Part shown: positions 1-8,165 of the stretch, in pieces | Layout: every line of letters begins with the position of its first letter | Numbering within the stretch: the stretch's first letter is position 1 | Source: a virus | DNA length: 64,000 nt | Virus record (IMG/VR): IMGVR_UViG_3300046791_000470 | Span: 1 to 64,000 of that record | Strand: one strand, 5' to 3' | Translations under genes and position numbers: made by a program | The notes under the pieces: generated by a model | What the model was told of the DNA's origin: nothing | The model's input: the letters and a program-made list of their open reading frames with translations, nothing else | Databases searched by the model: none

Positions 1-312
1 GTCGCCCGCCGTCGCCGTGCCTCTGTCGCCCGCCGTCGCCGTGCCTCTGTAGCCCGCCGACGCCGAGCCGCTGTCGCCCGCCGTCGCCGTGCCTCTGTAG
101 CCCGCCGTCGCCGTGCCGCTGTCGCCCGCCGTCGCCGTGCCTCTGTCGCCCGCCGTCGCCGTGCCGCTGTCGCCCGCCGTCGCCGTGCCTCTGTAGCCCG
201 CCGTCGCCGTGCCGCTGTCGCCCGCCGTCGCCGTGCCTCTGTCGCCCGCCGTCGCCGTGCCTCTGTCGCCCGCCGTCGCCGTGCCTCTGTCGCCCGCCGT
301 CGCCGTGCCGTG
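1..312. repeat. 24-bp tandem repeat, 13 units, coding
   Basis: Thirteen head-to-tail 24-bp units with no spacing change; the array continues past the left edge. Units differ at a few positions only, mainly the bases that switch D to Y and R to S in the protein. Read on the minus strand, each unit encodes eight residues of the form [RS]-G-[TS]-A-[TS]-A-G-[DY]. The strict 24-bp period keeps the reading frame, so the array is part of the long minus-strand gene and can gain or lose units without breaking it. Confidence 0.95.
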
Positions 313-2406
313 GATGATCGCCGAGCCAACGGGGGCCGCAGCCTGGATCAGGGCAGCAGCATCCTTGGGCGATCCCACGAAGCGCACGAGCCCCCTGGGG
401 AACTTGACCTTGCCATCGAGCTCGACGATGGAGGATGCCTCCACCTCGACGATGAGCCACTTGGCGTCAGGGTCGGCGTGGACATCCCCGCACGTCCCGA
501 TGTGGCCCACGCCCCAAAGCCAGCCGTGCAGGCCGTTCCCGCACTCCTTCGTGGGGCGCCAGTCCGGTGCCTTGGCTTCCTCGCCGACGCCCGGCCACAC
601 GAAGCCGTTGCGGCTCAACATGTCGGGGTGGCAGACCCGGAGCACGAACACGTGCCCGGGTGCTGGGATGAGCGGCTCGATCAACTTGTTGTCTGCGGCG
701 TCTGTCTTCACGTTCTTGCTTCTCCTGTTCTTCAGCGGCTTTTTATTCGACGCCTTGACGAGGTAGGCGCGCGCCTCGTCGACGCTCATTGCTGGCGTGC
801 CCTCACGACGGAGCGCGATCTCGGCGGCCTCGACGGAGCGATCGTCGCCGAGGGCGGCGCGGTCCCGCATGAGCTTGCGGATCCTGCTGTCGCTGATGGC
901 AAGCGTCTCGAGCTCGGCGGTCCCGGTCAGCTTGCCGCCGTCGATGCGCACGAGGAACAGCTTCGTTTGCGAGCCTTCCGGCGAGCCTTTGTCGACGCCG
1001 AGAATCGCCCTCATCGTCTGGTGGCTGCTCACCATCTCGCGCATGACCGATTCCGTCACGACATCCCTGATGGCCGGGGTGTGCAAGATGTCAGCGAAGC
1101 GGTAGCTCCGCGCCTGCACACCAGCCTCGTGCTCGTCCATCGGCTGGTCGAACTGCGGCTCCGCCCGTTTGATCTCGAGCAGGTCGCCGTCCTGCATCGA
1201 TAGCTTCGCCGCGGTGATGCCGGTCTCGTTCTCGCTGCACCATCCCGCCGCCCGCGCGCGCCGCTCGGCGTCCAGAACGGGCGGCGGCGAGATGTCGTCG
1301 ACGATGAGCCCGGCGGCCATCCCCTTCTCGACCAGCGCCCGCGCGGCGCTCGCGGCGGCGTCGCCCGCGTGTTTGTAGATCCGCGCCGGCAGCGGTGGTG
1401 CCATCGTCGGAGGTAGCGGCGGCGCGCCTTCGATGTCGAGCACGGACTGCTCGATCCGCTGCCGTGCCTCGTGCAGGTGGCCGAGCACGGACGGCGGCGC
1501 GCCCACGGCGATGGCCTCGCGGGCGAGGTCCACGAGCCGTGCCTTGATGCGGCGCAGGATCGCCGGGACGTTGGCCCGCCTCGTCAGGGTGATCGGAACC
1601 TGGCCCGGCGGTGACATCTCGAAGCCCTCGGCTGCCTCGCGTAGATCCGCGACGAACACAGCGACCGCAGACGGGTCGGACGGTGGCCGCAGCACCTCGA
1701 GAACTTCGCGAGCCACGATGTCGGCGGTGAGCCCCACGAGACCGCTATTCCGACGCAACACCTCGCGCACCTTGGCCAGCGTTCCCACGTGGCCGGCGTC
1801 GGGCGCCGGCGGCGTGACCCGTACCAGATTGCCGACGACGTGATCGATGCGAGCTGCGCCGACCTGCCACCCGTGGCCAGCGCAGATGCCGGCCGCGCGC
1901 GCCCGCTGGGACGCGGTGAGCCCCCGGCCGTCGGCGTCCTCGCGCGGAATGCCGGTCGCGTCGAGCGCGGCTCCGATCGCGCGGATCTCCTCGTCCCGAT
2001 CGATCTCGGCGAGGCGCGCGGCCTCGAGCTGGCTGCGTTGCTCGACGATCCGCTCCTCCGCCACGCGGAGTCGGTCGCGCGCCTCGTCGAGGGCAGCGAG
2101 GATCGCGCGCGGCGTCGCCATGACCGGGATGTTCCAGCCGGCGGCCGGGTCGTACTTCTCCGCGTCGTGGATGTGCACCGGGTACGGCATCACGCAGGCG
2201 ACCGCGCGCCCGGTCGCCGCGTACTCGTCCTTGGTCATGCCGAGCTCGACACGCGCGGCGTCGGCGCCCTGGAACACGTCCTGACGATCGCCCTCGTCGA
2301 GCGCCACGACCACGGCGCCCTCGCGCACCGCGGTGCGCCCGATCAGCGACGCGCTCCACACCCGGCCCCGGTTGAGCGCGTTCGCCACCTGCTCGAAGAT
2401 CGACAT
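1..2406 (-). CDS. long repeat protein, C-terminus outside window
   Basis: Open in one frame from ATG 2406 to the window edge (802 codons, incomplete). Residues 1-565 are unrecognised; about 105-140 look like a coiled coil. Residues about 566-698 (FVLRVCHPDM, KECGNGLHGW, KWLIVEVEASSIV) resemble the DUF7666-type domain that precedes short tandem repeats in other phage and bacterial proteins. From about 699 the protein is octapeptide repeats of the A-G-[DY]-[RS]-G-[TS]-A-[TS] type, similar in period and residues to ice-nucleation-protein repeats, so a beta-solenoid is likely. A GTG at 711 preceded by AGGAGA could be an internal start that makes the repeat protein alone. The promoter at 2413-2441 leaves only 6 nt before ATG 2406. 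The function is unknown; an adhesin, fibre or surface role is possible. Confidence 0.75.
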   Translation of the reverse strand, partial: MSIFEQVANALNRGRVWSASLIGRTAVREGAVVVALDEGDRQDVFQGADAARVELGMTKDEYAATGRAVACVMPYPVHIHDAEKYDPAAGWNIPVMATPRAILAALDEARDRLRVAEERIVEQRSQLEAARLAEIDRDEEIRAIGAALDATGIPREDADGRGLTASQRARAAGICAGHGWQVGAARIDHVVGNLVRVTPPAPDAGHVGTLAKVREVLRRNSGLVGLTADIVAREVLEVLRPPSDPSAVAVFVADLREAAEGFEMSPPGQVPITLTRRANVPAILRRIKARLVDLAREAIAVGAPPSVLGHLHEARQRIEQSVLDIEGAPPLPPTMAPPLPARIYKHAGDAAASAARALVEKGMAAGLIVDDISPPPVLDAERRARAAGWCSENETGITAAKLSMQDGDLLEIKRAEPQFDQPMDEHEAGVQARSYRFADILHTPAIRDVVTESVMREMVSSHQTMRAILGVDKGSPEGSQTKLFLVRIDGGKLTGTAELETLAISDSRIRKLMRDRAALGDDRSVEAAEIALRREGTPAMSVDEARAYLVKASNKKPLKNRRSKNVKTDAADNKLIEPLIPAPGHVFVLRVCHPDMLSRNGFVWPGVGEEAKAPDWRPTKECGNGLHGWLWGVGHIGTCGDVHADPDAKWLIVEVEASSIVELDGKVKFPRGLVRFVGSPKDAAALIQAAAPVGSAIIHGTATAGDRGTATAGDRGTATAGDRGTATAGDSGTATAGYRGTATAGDSGTATAGDRGTATAGDSGTATAGYRGTATAGDSGSASAGYRGTATAGDRGTATAGD

Positions 2407-2412
2407 CCAACC

Positions 2413-2441
2413 CTTATGCGGGGATTGTCCGATTAAGTCAA
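2413..2441 (-). promoter_or_regulatory. sigma70-like promoter, leaderless spacing
   Basis: On the minus strand TTGACT, a 17-nt spacer and CATAAG, followed by 6 nt and then ATG 2406. Transcription would begin at or next to the start codon. It lies directly after the stop codon of the 2442-3065 gene, so it would give the long repeat gene its own promoter. Confidence 0.6.
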
Positions 2442-3065
2442 CTACCGACGCTCGGAGTCCGCAACCATCGCGGCGGCCCACGGGTCTTCGGCTCCGATCT
2501 CCGCGTCCCCCATCACCGCGATGTGCGCGCCGTTCAGCCGCGCGGCGTCCACGTCCCGCCGGCCGATCAGCAGCCCGTCTCGGTACACGATCACCGCATC
2601 GCTCATCGCGGCCAGCGCGATCGCCGCGGCGTCGAGCTTCGCCCGGTCGGCCGCGCCGTGGCGCACGAGGTAGGGGGAGACCGGGACCGCGCCGGGCACC
2701 TGGATCAGCGCGATGCGCGCGAGTTCCATGCCGGCCTGCCACGCCGCGTAGTGCGACGGCGCCGGTGACGTGGGCGCCGGCAGCGGCCAGGCCAGGTAGC
2801 AGATGACGGGCAGCCCCAGCGCGATCCGCGCGCCCGCCGTGAGCCGGATCGGCGTGCGTTCCCTGGCTCGACGCTCGGGCAGGTGCGGCACGATCAGCCC
2901 CTGCGCGCGCGCCGTGTAGACCGCCTTGCTCACGTTCGACGGCCTGCGCCCCATCCTGGCCGCGAGCTCGTGGTTCGTCGGCCCGCGCCCGAGCTCGGCG
3001 GCCAGCGCCGCGATCGCCTCGAGCATCACCACCTGACGGCGGGTACGTGGCAGCGGCAGCCCCAC
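2442..3065 (-). CDS. winged-HTH protein with deoxyribosyltransferase-like C-terminus
   Basis: 207 aa. GTG 3065 is chosen because it sits 2 nt after the upstream TGA and directly precedes the HTH. Residues about 10-60 (GPTNHELAARMG, SNVSKAVYTARAQGLI) form a winged helix-turn-helix of the kind that reads operators. The C-terminal half (CYLAWPLPAP, an AAWQAGMELAR helix, PYLVRHG, AMSDAVIVYRDGLLIGRRDVD) resembles the nucleoside 2-deoxyribosyltransferase-like fold of DUF4406/DUF7768 phage proteins. The product may sense or process a nucleotide and bind DNA; no activity is shown. It is the last gene of the leftward early cluster before the promoter of the repeat gene. Confidence 0.6.
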   Translation of the reverse strand: MGLPLPRTRRQVVMLEAIAALAAELGRGPTNHELAARMGRRPSNVSKAVYTARAQGLIVPHLPERRARERTPIRLTAGARIALGLPVICYLAWPLPAPTSPAPSHYAAWQAGMELARIALIQVPGAVPVSPYLVRHGAADRAKLDAAAIALAAMSDAVIVYRDGLLIGRRDVDAARLNGAHIAVMGDAEIGAEDPWAAAMVADSERR

Positions 3066-3067
3066 GC

Positions 3068-3409
3068 TCAGTTCTCCTTCAGCGGGTCTTGCCCGCCGAT
3101 GTGCACCTTGGGCTCCGTGCCGGTCTCCTCCGCGTACAGCGCGATCGCCGCGCCCATGAAGCCGCCGAGGAAGGCAACGCGATCGCGCTCGGTCGCCGCC
3201 GCGTATGCCCGGCGGATGTCGAAGTCGACGAGCAGCGCCGGCTTGCAGCACGCGAAGTCCGGCGTGCATTCGCCGCCGTCGAGGTGCGCGACGTTGCCGT
3301 CCTTGTCGGTCAGCTCGAGGGTGTTCGCCCGGTGCACGGCGTCGCCGCGCACCCACCGCTCGATCTGCTCCTCGCGCGAGATGGGCTCGCCCTTGGGCGC
3401 GGGCGTCAT
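3068..3409 (-). CDS. conserved phage protein with CTPDFACC motif
   Basis: 113 aa, from ATG 3409 overlapping the upstream stop as ATGA. A central motif, GGECTPDFACCKPAL, is of a type found in small conserved phage proteins of unknown role; the three cysteines could bind metal. An acidic region before it and GFMGAAIALYAEETG after it are otherwise unremarkable. It is translationally coupled to the PGDYG/terminase-like gene upstream. Confidence 0.6.
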   Translation of the reverse strand: MTPAPKGEPISREEQIERWVRGDAVHRANTLELTDKDGNVAHLDGGECTPDFACCKPALLVDFDIRRAYAAATERDRVAFLGGFMGAAIALYAEETGTEPKVHIGGQDPLKEN

Positions 3410-4113
3410 GGACGCGCGCACCACAGCGCCAGGAGTCGCGCCCCGGCTTCGCCAGTCACCATCTCGAACAGCACCCCGAGGATGTCGGGCTCGAGGGGGC
3501 CGCGGTTCGGAATGACCCACATCCCCGACGACATCTCAGACGCCAGCGTCGCAATGTCAGCCGCGGGCTCGAGACCTCGCCGATCGATCACCGTCGACTG
3601 GTAACGACGGCGCACGTCCTCGATCGTCGCGTCGATCTCGGATGCGGCAGTCGTCGCGTCGGCGGTTGTCACGTCGAGGAGATGCCTGCGATCGCCGTGG
3701 ATGGCGAGCGTGACGAGTGCCGTCACACCGGCACGATCGGCAACCCCGGTGATCGTCCGGTAGCCACTCGGGACCCTGGAGAGCGCCCACGCCATATCCC
3801 GGCCGTGACCCTCGCGGAGCGCGCCCAGCACCCCACGAAAGACCACGGCGCCGTAGAACGTCGGCGACTCCGACGGATCGCGCACCGGATCGTACGTCGC
3901 CCGGAACACCGTATCCTTGATCGGGTAGTAGTGCACGCCGTCGGGCTCCGGGGCGATCCAGTCCCCGGGCGACAGGTAGCAGCGCTGATCGTGAATCGTC
4001 ACGACGTATGGAGTGTCGTCCTCGGGCCGGCGGAACACGCCCGGCGGATCCTTGCTCGGGTGGCCGTCGAACTGGACAGCTTCTATCTCGGTTGGCTTCC
4101 TTCGAAATCGCAT
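3406..4113 (-). CDS. PGDYG-type domain fused to TerL nuclease-like domain
   Basis: 235 aa with a strong AAGGAGG before ATG 4113. Residues 1-75 (MRFRRKPTEIEAVQFDG, LSPGDWI, FRATYDPV) match the small phage PGDYG-type proteins. Residues about 94-234 are clearly related to residues 321-502 of this phage's own large terminase (57301-58863). Shared phrases are ALREG, AWALS-VP-GYRTITGV, LLDVT, ASEMS-G-WV-PN and ALWCA. The acidic residues expected for the nuclease, Glu410 and Asp493 in TerL, are missing or replaced (VIDRRG and GARLLAL), and a block of about 25 residues is deleted. It is probably not a working nuclease. It could bind terminase or DNA, or be a decayed copy; this is inference. Confidence 0.75.
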   Translation of the reverse strand: MRFRRKPTEIEAVQFDGHPSKDPPGVFRRPEDDTPYVVTIHDQRCYLSPGDWIAPEPDGVHYYPIKDTVFRATYDPVRDPSESPTFYGAVVFRGVLGALREGHGRDMAWALSRVPSGYRTITGVADRAGVTALVTLAIHGDRRHLLDVTTADATTAASEIDATIEDVRRRYQSTVIDRRGLEPAADIATLASEMSSGMWVIPNRGPLEPDILGVLFEMVTGEAGARLLALWCARP

Positions 4114-4137
4114 GTCGTCCTCCTTGGTGGTTGTCGT

Positions 4138-5889
4138 CTATGACGCCGCGAGCTGCGTCTGGCCGCGCCGTCGGAGCACGTCCTCGGCGAGCTTGCGGAT
4201 GTGATCGTCGCTCGCGCCGGTGAGCTCCGGCGTCCCCGCCTTGTCCGGATCCACGATGCCCTGCGCCTGCGCCTCCTTGATGCCGAGCACGTCCGCGATC
4301 ACGGGGTCGGAGCCCTCCTCGGCGACCAGGTAGTAGGCCATCACCGGATCGGTCTGGCCGTCGCGGTGCACGCGGGCATCGCACTGGTGATGGACGGCCG
4401 GGCTCCAATCGAGCTCGCCATAGACCACGGTGCGCGAGACCTGCTGCAATCCGTCGAGCCCGGCGCCGGCGCGCAGCGAGATGATCAGCACGCGCGCGAG
4501 CCCCTTCATGAAGGCTTCGCGCGCGCGATCCTTTTGGACCTCGCTCTCCTCGCCCGTGTACATCGCGTACGGGACCTCGGCGCCGCTCCGCTCGAAGGCC
4601 GAGCGCCAGATCGCGTAGACCTCGTGATGCCATCCATACAGCACGACGCGCTCGCCGGCCTCGACGAGGAGCCTAACGAAGTCGGCCACCGCGGCGGCCT
4701 TCGCGATCCCGGTCGCCTGACGGAGCCTGAAGTCGAGCTCTCCGGCGGCCTGCATCCGCTCGAGGTTCGTGCCAATGCGCTCGAGCACGCGCCGCGCGAG
4801 CTCCGCCACGTCCGCCGTGGCCTCGTTGAGCCGGCTCTCGTCGCACTCGACCACGTGACGAACGATGGTGAGCGCCGGGATTTCGCGGCCAACGTCGAGC
4901 CGCGTGCGGCGGATCATCAGCCCCGCCTCGCGCAGGTACGTGCCGAGCGCCGCCGGGTCGGAGACCCGCGCCTTGTTCTCGTCTCCTCGGAATTCGCCGC
5001 ACCACTCGTCGAGGAACTCCTTCCGCGTCCCGAGCTGGCCCGGCGCGATCGAACTAACCACGTTAAAGATCTCAACGCCGTAGTTGTAGATCGGTGTTCC
5101 GGACAGGCCGATGCGCAGGTCTGCCGCCTGCATCAGCGCGAAGACCGCGTCGTACTTGCCGGTGCCGCTGTGCCGCAGTTCCTGGCATTCGTCGGCCACC
5201 ACGGTACGGCACAGCCCGGCGAGCTTCTCCACCCACCCCTTCACCTTGTGGTAGTTGATGAGCAGAACGTCTGGGACGCCGGTCTGCTTGACCACCTTCC
5301 GGCGGCGCGTGACCGGATCGATCTCCACGCGATGCTCGCGGAAGTCGTACGGCTGCCCCTTGCGGATGCGGTGCACGCGCAGCGCCGGCGCGAACCGCGT
5401 GAGCTCGCGCTCCCACTGCCGCGTCAGGTGCGTCATCGTGATCACGACTGCCGGCAGCGCGCCGGGGGCGGTGAGCGCGCAGATGGCGGTGACCGTCTTG
5501 CCGACGCCCATCTGATCCGCGATCAGCAGACCCCCTGTCTTGATCGCCAGATCCGCGGCCAGCCTCTGGTACGCGCGCGGCGGCAGCGCCAGCTCGAACT
5601 CGCGCGGCACGTACCCCTCCGCCTCGATCGCCTCGATCGCGGCGAGCTTCCGCTCGTGCGTCGCGATGAGCTCGCGGAACCGCGCCTCGCTCGCCGGGTC
5701 GATGTCCAGCGGATGCCGCTCGCGGAACCAGTCCAGGTCGTACGCCTGCGCCGGCGTCGCCGAGAGCTTGAACACGCCGGCCTTGTACCGCTGCACCCCG
5801 CCGAACAGCCGGCGCAGCCGGATGCTCACGTGCGGCGGCGCCGCGATCGTGATCTCGTTCCCCTCGATCGTGATCTTCCCGTGCTGCAT
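4138..5889 (-). CDS. SNF2-family DNA helicase/translocase
   Basis: 583 aa; ATG 5889 overlaps the upstream TGA by one base (TGATG). Helicase motifs are in order: Q-like PPRAYQRLAADL (about 103-114), Walker A DQMGVGKT (125-132), DECQ in place of DEAH (233-236), GLSGTP (261-266) and a motif VI-like CDARVHRDGQ near 530. The layout matches small SNF2/RapA/SMARCAL1-like ATPases common in phage replication clusters, which remodel or anneal DNA rather than process long duplexes. It lies downstream of the methylase and nuclease genes and upstream of the PGDYG gene. Confidence 0.9.
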   Translation of the reverse strand: MQHGKITIEGNEITIAAPPHVSIRLRRLFGGVQRYKAGVFKLSATPAQAYDLDWFRERHPLDIDPASEARFRELIATHERKLAAIEAIEAEGYVPREFELALPPRAYQRLAADLAIKTGGLLIADQMGVGKTVTAICALTAPGALPAVVITMTHLTRQWERELTRFAPALRVHRIRKGQPYDFREHRVEIDPVTRRRKVVKQTGVPDVLLINYHKVKGWVEKLAGLCRTVVADECQELRHSGTGKYDAVFALMQAADLRIGLSGTPIYNYGVEIFNVVSSIAPGQLGTRKEFLDEWCGEFRGDENKARVSDPAALGTYLREAGLMIRRTRLDVGREIPALTIVRHVVECDESRLNEATADVAELARRVLERIGTNLERMQAAGELDFRLRQATGIAKAAAVADFVRLLVEAGERVVLYGWHHEVYAIWRSAFERSGAEVPYAMYTGEESEVQKDRAREAFMKGLARVLIISLRAGAGLDGLQQVSRTVVYGELDWSPAVHHQCDARVHRDGQTDPVMAYYLVAEEGSDPVIADVLGIKEAQAQGIVDPDKAGTPELTGASDDHIRKLAEDVLRRRGQTQLAAS

Positions 5890-6848
5890 CAGAGCGCGAA
5901 CTCCTGTTGGGGCACCGCAGCGAGGCAGTGCGGAGAGAACCAGATCCGTTCCTGCGCGCGCGACTTCGCCGAGCTCGTCGACGCCCACGCCACCGCCGTC
6001 CAGGACGGCGGCATCACGTGTTCGCCTTCAAAGCCGCAGAGCGCGATGCGGAGCTGCGGGTTGTCGCCGTTCGCGATCGCCCACTCGCGCACCAGCGCAG
6101 AGACGTGCGCGTCGTCCTCGCGGTACAGCCGCCGGTCGCGGAGCTCGTGCGTGTAGGGCGGATCGAGCAGGACGCCGCACGGAGTCATGCCGTGGGCCGT
6201 GTCGATGCCGAGCGTGGAGCGGCCGACGACGCGTGTCCAGTCGCCGCAGCACACCCGCACGTTGCGCAGCCGGTCGCTCAGGCGCTCGAAGATATCGGGC
6301 GGCGACCCGTCGCGGTGCACGCCCTTGTTGCGGTGGGTGAGCGGCTTCTTCCTCGACGGTGCGTGGATCCCGTGGCCGGGCGTGCCGACCTTGGGCAGGC
6401 TGCGATGCAGGCGCTCGTCCGAGTGACACCAGCCGTTGCCGATCCACGCGCAGATGCCCCAGATCCACCACCCGGCGATCTTCGGGTCGAACCAGTCCGG
6501 ATCTTCGATCAGCCGCTCGAGCAGCGGCGCCTGGCCCACGAGCCAGCGATGGCGGGCATGGAGATCCGCCTCGTTCACAGGCCACTCGCACCACTCGGCC
6601 ACCGCGTCGGGCGCCAGCTTGATCGCGCGCCACGCGTTTGCGATGTAGCCATCGAGATCGTTCACGGTCTCGACCTTGGCCGCGTGCGGACGGCCGAGCA
6701 GGCAGCCGAGCGACCCGGCGAACGCCTCCACGTAGTTCGGCACGTTGCCGAACGCGCGCCAGATCAGCGGGGAGGCGAGCGTCTTGCCGCCGAACCACGG
6801 GAACGGCGCCCGTAGCTCCTGACGCCAGTCGGTGTCTCGGTGCTGCAT
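5889..6848 (-). CDS. D12-class (Dam-like) adenine-N6 DNA methyltransferase
   Basis: 319 aa. AdoMet site FPWFGGK at 16-22, NDLDGYIANAWRAIK at 63-77 and catalytic DPPY at 229-232 give the order typical of D12 (alpha-class) adenine methyltransferases such as Dam. Its target cannot be read from the protein, but the GATC cluster in the initiator gene (14884-14971) makes GATC worth testing. The start ATG overlaps the stop of the nuclease-like gene (TGATG), so the two are probably made together. Confidence 0.9.
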   Translation of the reverse strand: MQHRDTDWRQELRAPFPWFGGKTLASPLIWRAFGNVPNYVEAFAGSLGCLLGRPHAAKVETVNDLDGYIANAWRAIKLAPDAVAEWCEWPVNEADLHARHRWLVGQAPLLERLIEDPDWFDPKIAGWWIWGICAWIGNGWCHSDERLHRSLPKVGTPGHGIHAPSRKKPLTHRNKGVHRDGSPPDIFERLSDRLRNVRVCCGDWTRVVGRSTLGIDTAHGMTPCGVLLDPPYTHELRDRRLYREDDAHVSALVREWAIANGDNPQLRIALCGFEGEHVMPPSWTAVAWASTSSAKSRAQERIWFSPHCLAAVPQQEFAL

Positions 6849-7273
6849 CAGAACGCCTTCAGCGTGAAGACCCGGAACGGTTTCCCGCCGAGCGTGTTGG
6901 GTTCGGCACCGCCGAGCAGCGCGTGCGCCAGCCGCGCCGAGGTCGTGACCACCGCCACCGCGTCGACGCCCGCCGTCATCGCGTAGCGCTGCGCCTGGCG
7001 CTCGACCGCCGCCGCCTGGCCGCGGACCTTGAGTTCGAGCACGACCGACGCGGCGCCGTCCGGCCCAGCGTAGGTGATCAGGATGTCGTACCGCCCCCGC
7101 TCGGCGATCACCTCGCGGTGCGCCACGATGCGTGGCTCCTGACGGAGCGCCGCGTGGACCTGGCGCTGCAGGTCGGCCTCGCAGGTCACGACGAACACGT
7201 AGCGCGCGAGCAGCGCCCGGATCGCGGTCAGCGCCACGTCCACGTTGCGCTCGAGAACGGAGGCGCCCGTCAC
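6848..7273 (-). CDS. PD-(D/E)XK nuclease-like protein
   Basis: 141 aa from GTG 7273, which overlaps the upstream TGA (GTGA). The core RYDILITY (Asp63) followed by VVLELKVRG (Glu80, Lys82) and a helix with ERQAQRYA fits the PD-(D/E)XK restriction-endonuclease-like fold. It sits directly before the D12 methyltransferase with a one-base overlap, like a small restriction-modification pair, but it could instead be a repair or recombination nuclease. Activity is inferred. Confidence 0.65.
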   Translation of the reverse strand: MTGASVLERNVDVALTAIRALLARYVFVVTCEADLQRQVHAALRQEPRIVAHREVIAERGRYDILITYAGPDGAASVVLELKVRGQAAAVERQAQRYAMTAGVDAVAVVTTSARLAHALLGGAEPNTLGGKPFRVFTLKAF

Positions 7274-7854
7274 GGCGTCCTCGTTGGAAACCAGCCGCCG
7301 GCCGGCCGCGGGCCGCAGACGATGAGCCGCTTTCGCTCGAGCTGCTGCAGCGTCTGGCTCACGTTGCGGGGGTCGAGCTGCAGCGCGTCCGCGATCTGCT
7401 TGCCCGTCGGCGAGCGCCCGTGCTCGGCGTGGAAGGCGACGAGCCACGCGAGCACGGCGGCCTGCCTCTCGCTCAGCGGCTTCGGCGGCTGCAGCACCGG
7501 CCACGGACGTGGGAGCGCGACCGGCCCCGCGTCCACCGGGCCCACGAAGCGCGCGCGCCGGGACCGAATCTCGGCGTCGCCGTCGGCGAAGTCCCCGGCC
7601 TGCACGGCCACGATCAGCGCCGCGAGCGGGCCGCTCGTGCGCGCGTCGGACGGCACCGCGCAGATCGCCGCCACCAGCGCCGCCTTCGGATCGGGCAGCG
7701 CGCTCTGGTGGTCGTGGTACGCCCCGCACAGCAGGTCGCCCACCACGCGCACGAGCGCCGGCCGCGCCGTCGTGGCCACCTCGATCAGCGCGATCAGCCG
7801 CGCGTGCAGCCGCGCCGAGGCGTCGCCGAGCTGCTTGCGGACGAGGTCACTCAT
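7270..7854 (-). CDS. HTH protein, LexA/MarR-like C-terminus
   Basis: 194 aa; ATG 7854 overlaps the upstream stop (ATGA). The N-terminal ~110 residues are helical and unrecognised. The C-terminal ~65 residues (LSERQAAVLAWLVAFHAEHG, SPTGKQIADALQL, NVSQTLQQLERKRLI) form a winged helix with the LexA-type phrase spacing. It is probably a DNA-binding regulator or a replication accessory factor. It resembles the N-terminal HTH of the 2442-3065 protein only in general layout. Confidence 0.6.
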   Translation of the reverse strand: MSDLVRKQLGDASARLHARLIALIEVATTARPALVRVVGDLLCGAYHDHQSALPDPKAALVAAICAVPSDARTSGPLAALIVAVQAGDFADGDAEIRSRRARFVGPVDAGPVALPRPWPVLQPPKPLSERQAAVLAWLVAFHAEHGRSPTGKQIADALQLDPRNVSQTLQQLERKRLIVCGPRPAGGWFPTRTP

Positions 7855-8165
7855 CGAGCCTTGGCCTCGGCGTCGCGCCGCAGCTCCTCGCCGAGCTCCG
7901 CGAGCAACGTCTCGATGAGCTTCGTGCGGTCCCCCGAGCTGGCGACGGCCAGCCGCTCCGCCCCCACCGCGAGCCGGCCGCCGGCGGCCTCGCCCCTCGG
8001 GCCGTCCGCGCCCACCGACAGGACCACGCCGCCCACGAGGTCGGGCTGCGCCTGCGGGCCGTGGACCAGCCGCCACCCCGCTGGCAGCAGCCCGGCGATG
8101 TAGTCCATCGACCACTGGCCGGGGAGCCCGGTGGTGATCGCCGCGATCGGGTCGCCGCCCTTCAT
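7851..8165 (-). CDS. hypothetical phage protein
   Basis: 104 aa, coupled by ATGA overlaps at both ends. It begins with an amphipathic segment (MDYIAGLLPAGWRLVHGP), has a basic C-terminal helix (LAELGEELRRDAEAKAR) and has no motif I can name. Position and coupling show it is a normal member of the early operon. Confidence 0.55.
   Translation of the reverse strand: MKGGDPIAAITTGLPGQWSMDYIAGLLPAGWRLVHGPQAQPDLVGGVVLSVGADGPRGEAAGGRLAVGAERLAVASSGDRTKLIETLLAELGEELRRDAEAKAR

Noticed and set aside
1-312. CRISPR array
   Set aside because: Units are contiguous 24-mers without spacers and are part of a reading frame.
1745-2410. A 221-codon minus-strand frame starting with TTG 2410
   Set aside because: Its composition is Arg/Gly-rich, while the ATG 2406 frame is open for 802 codons and contains the recognisable domains.
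4201-6156. A 651-codon plus-strand frame over the SNF2 helicase
   Set aside because: A shadow of the minus-strand helicase, which has all the conserved motifs.
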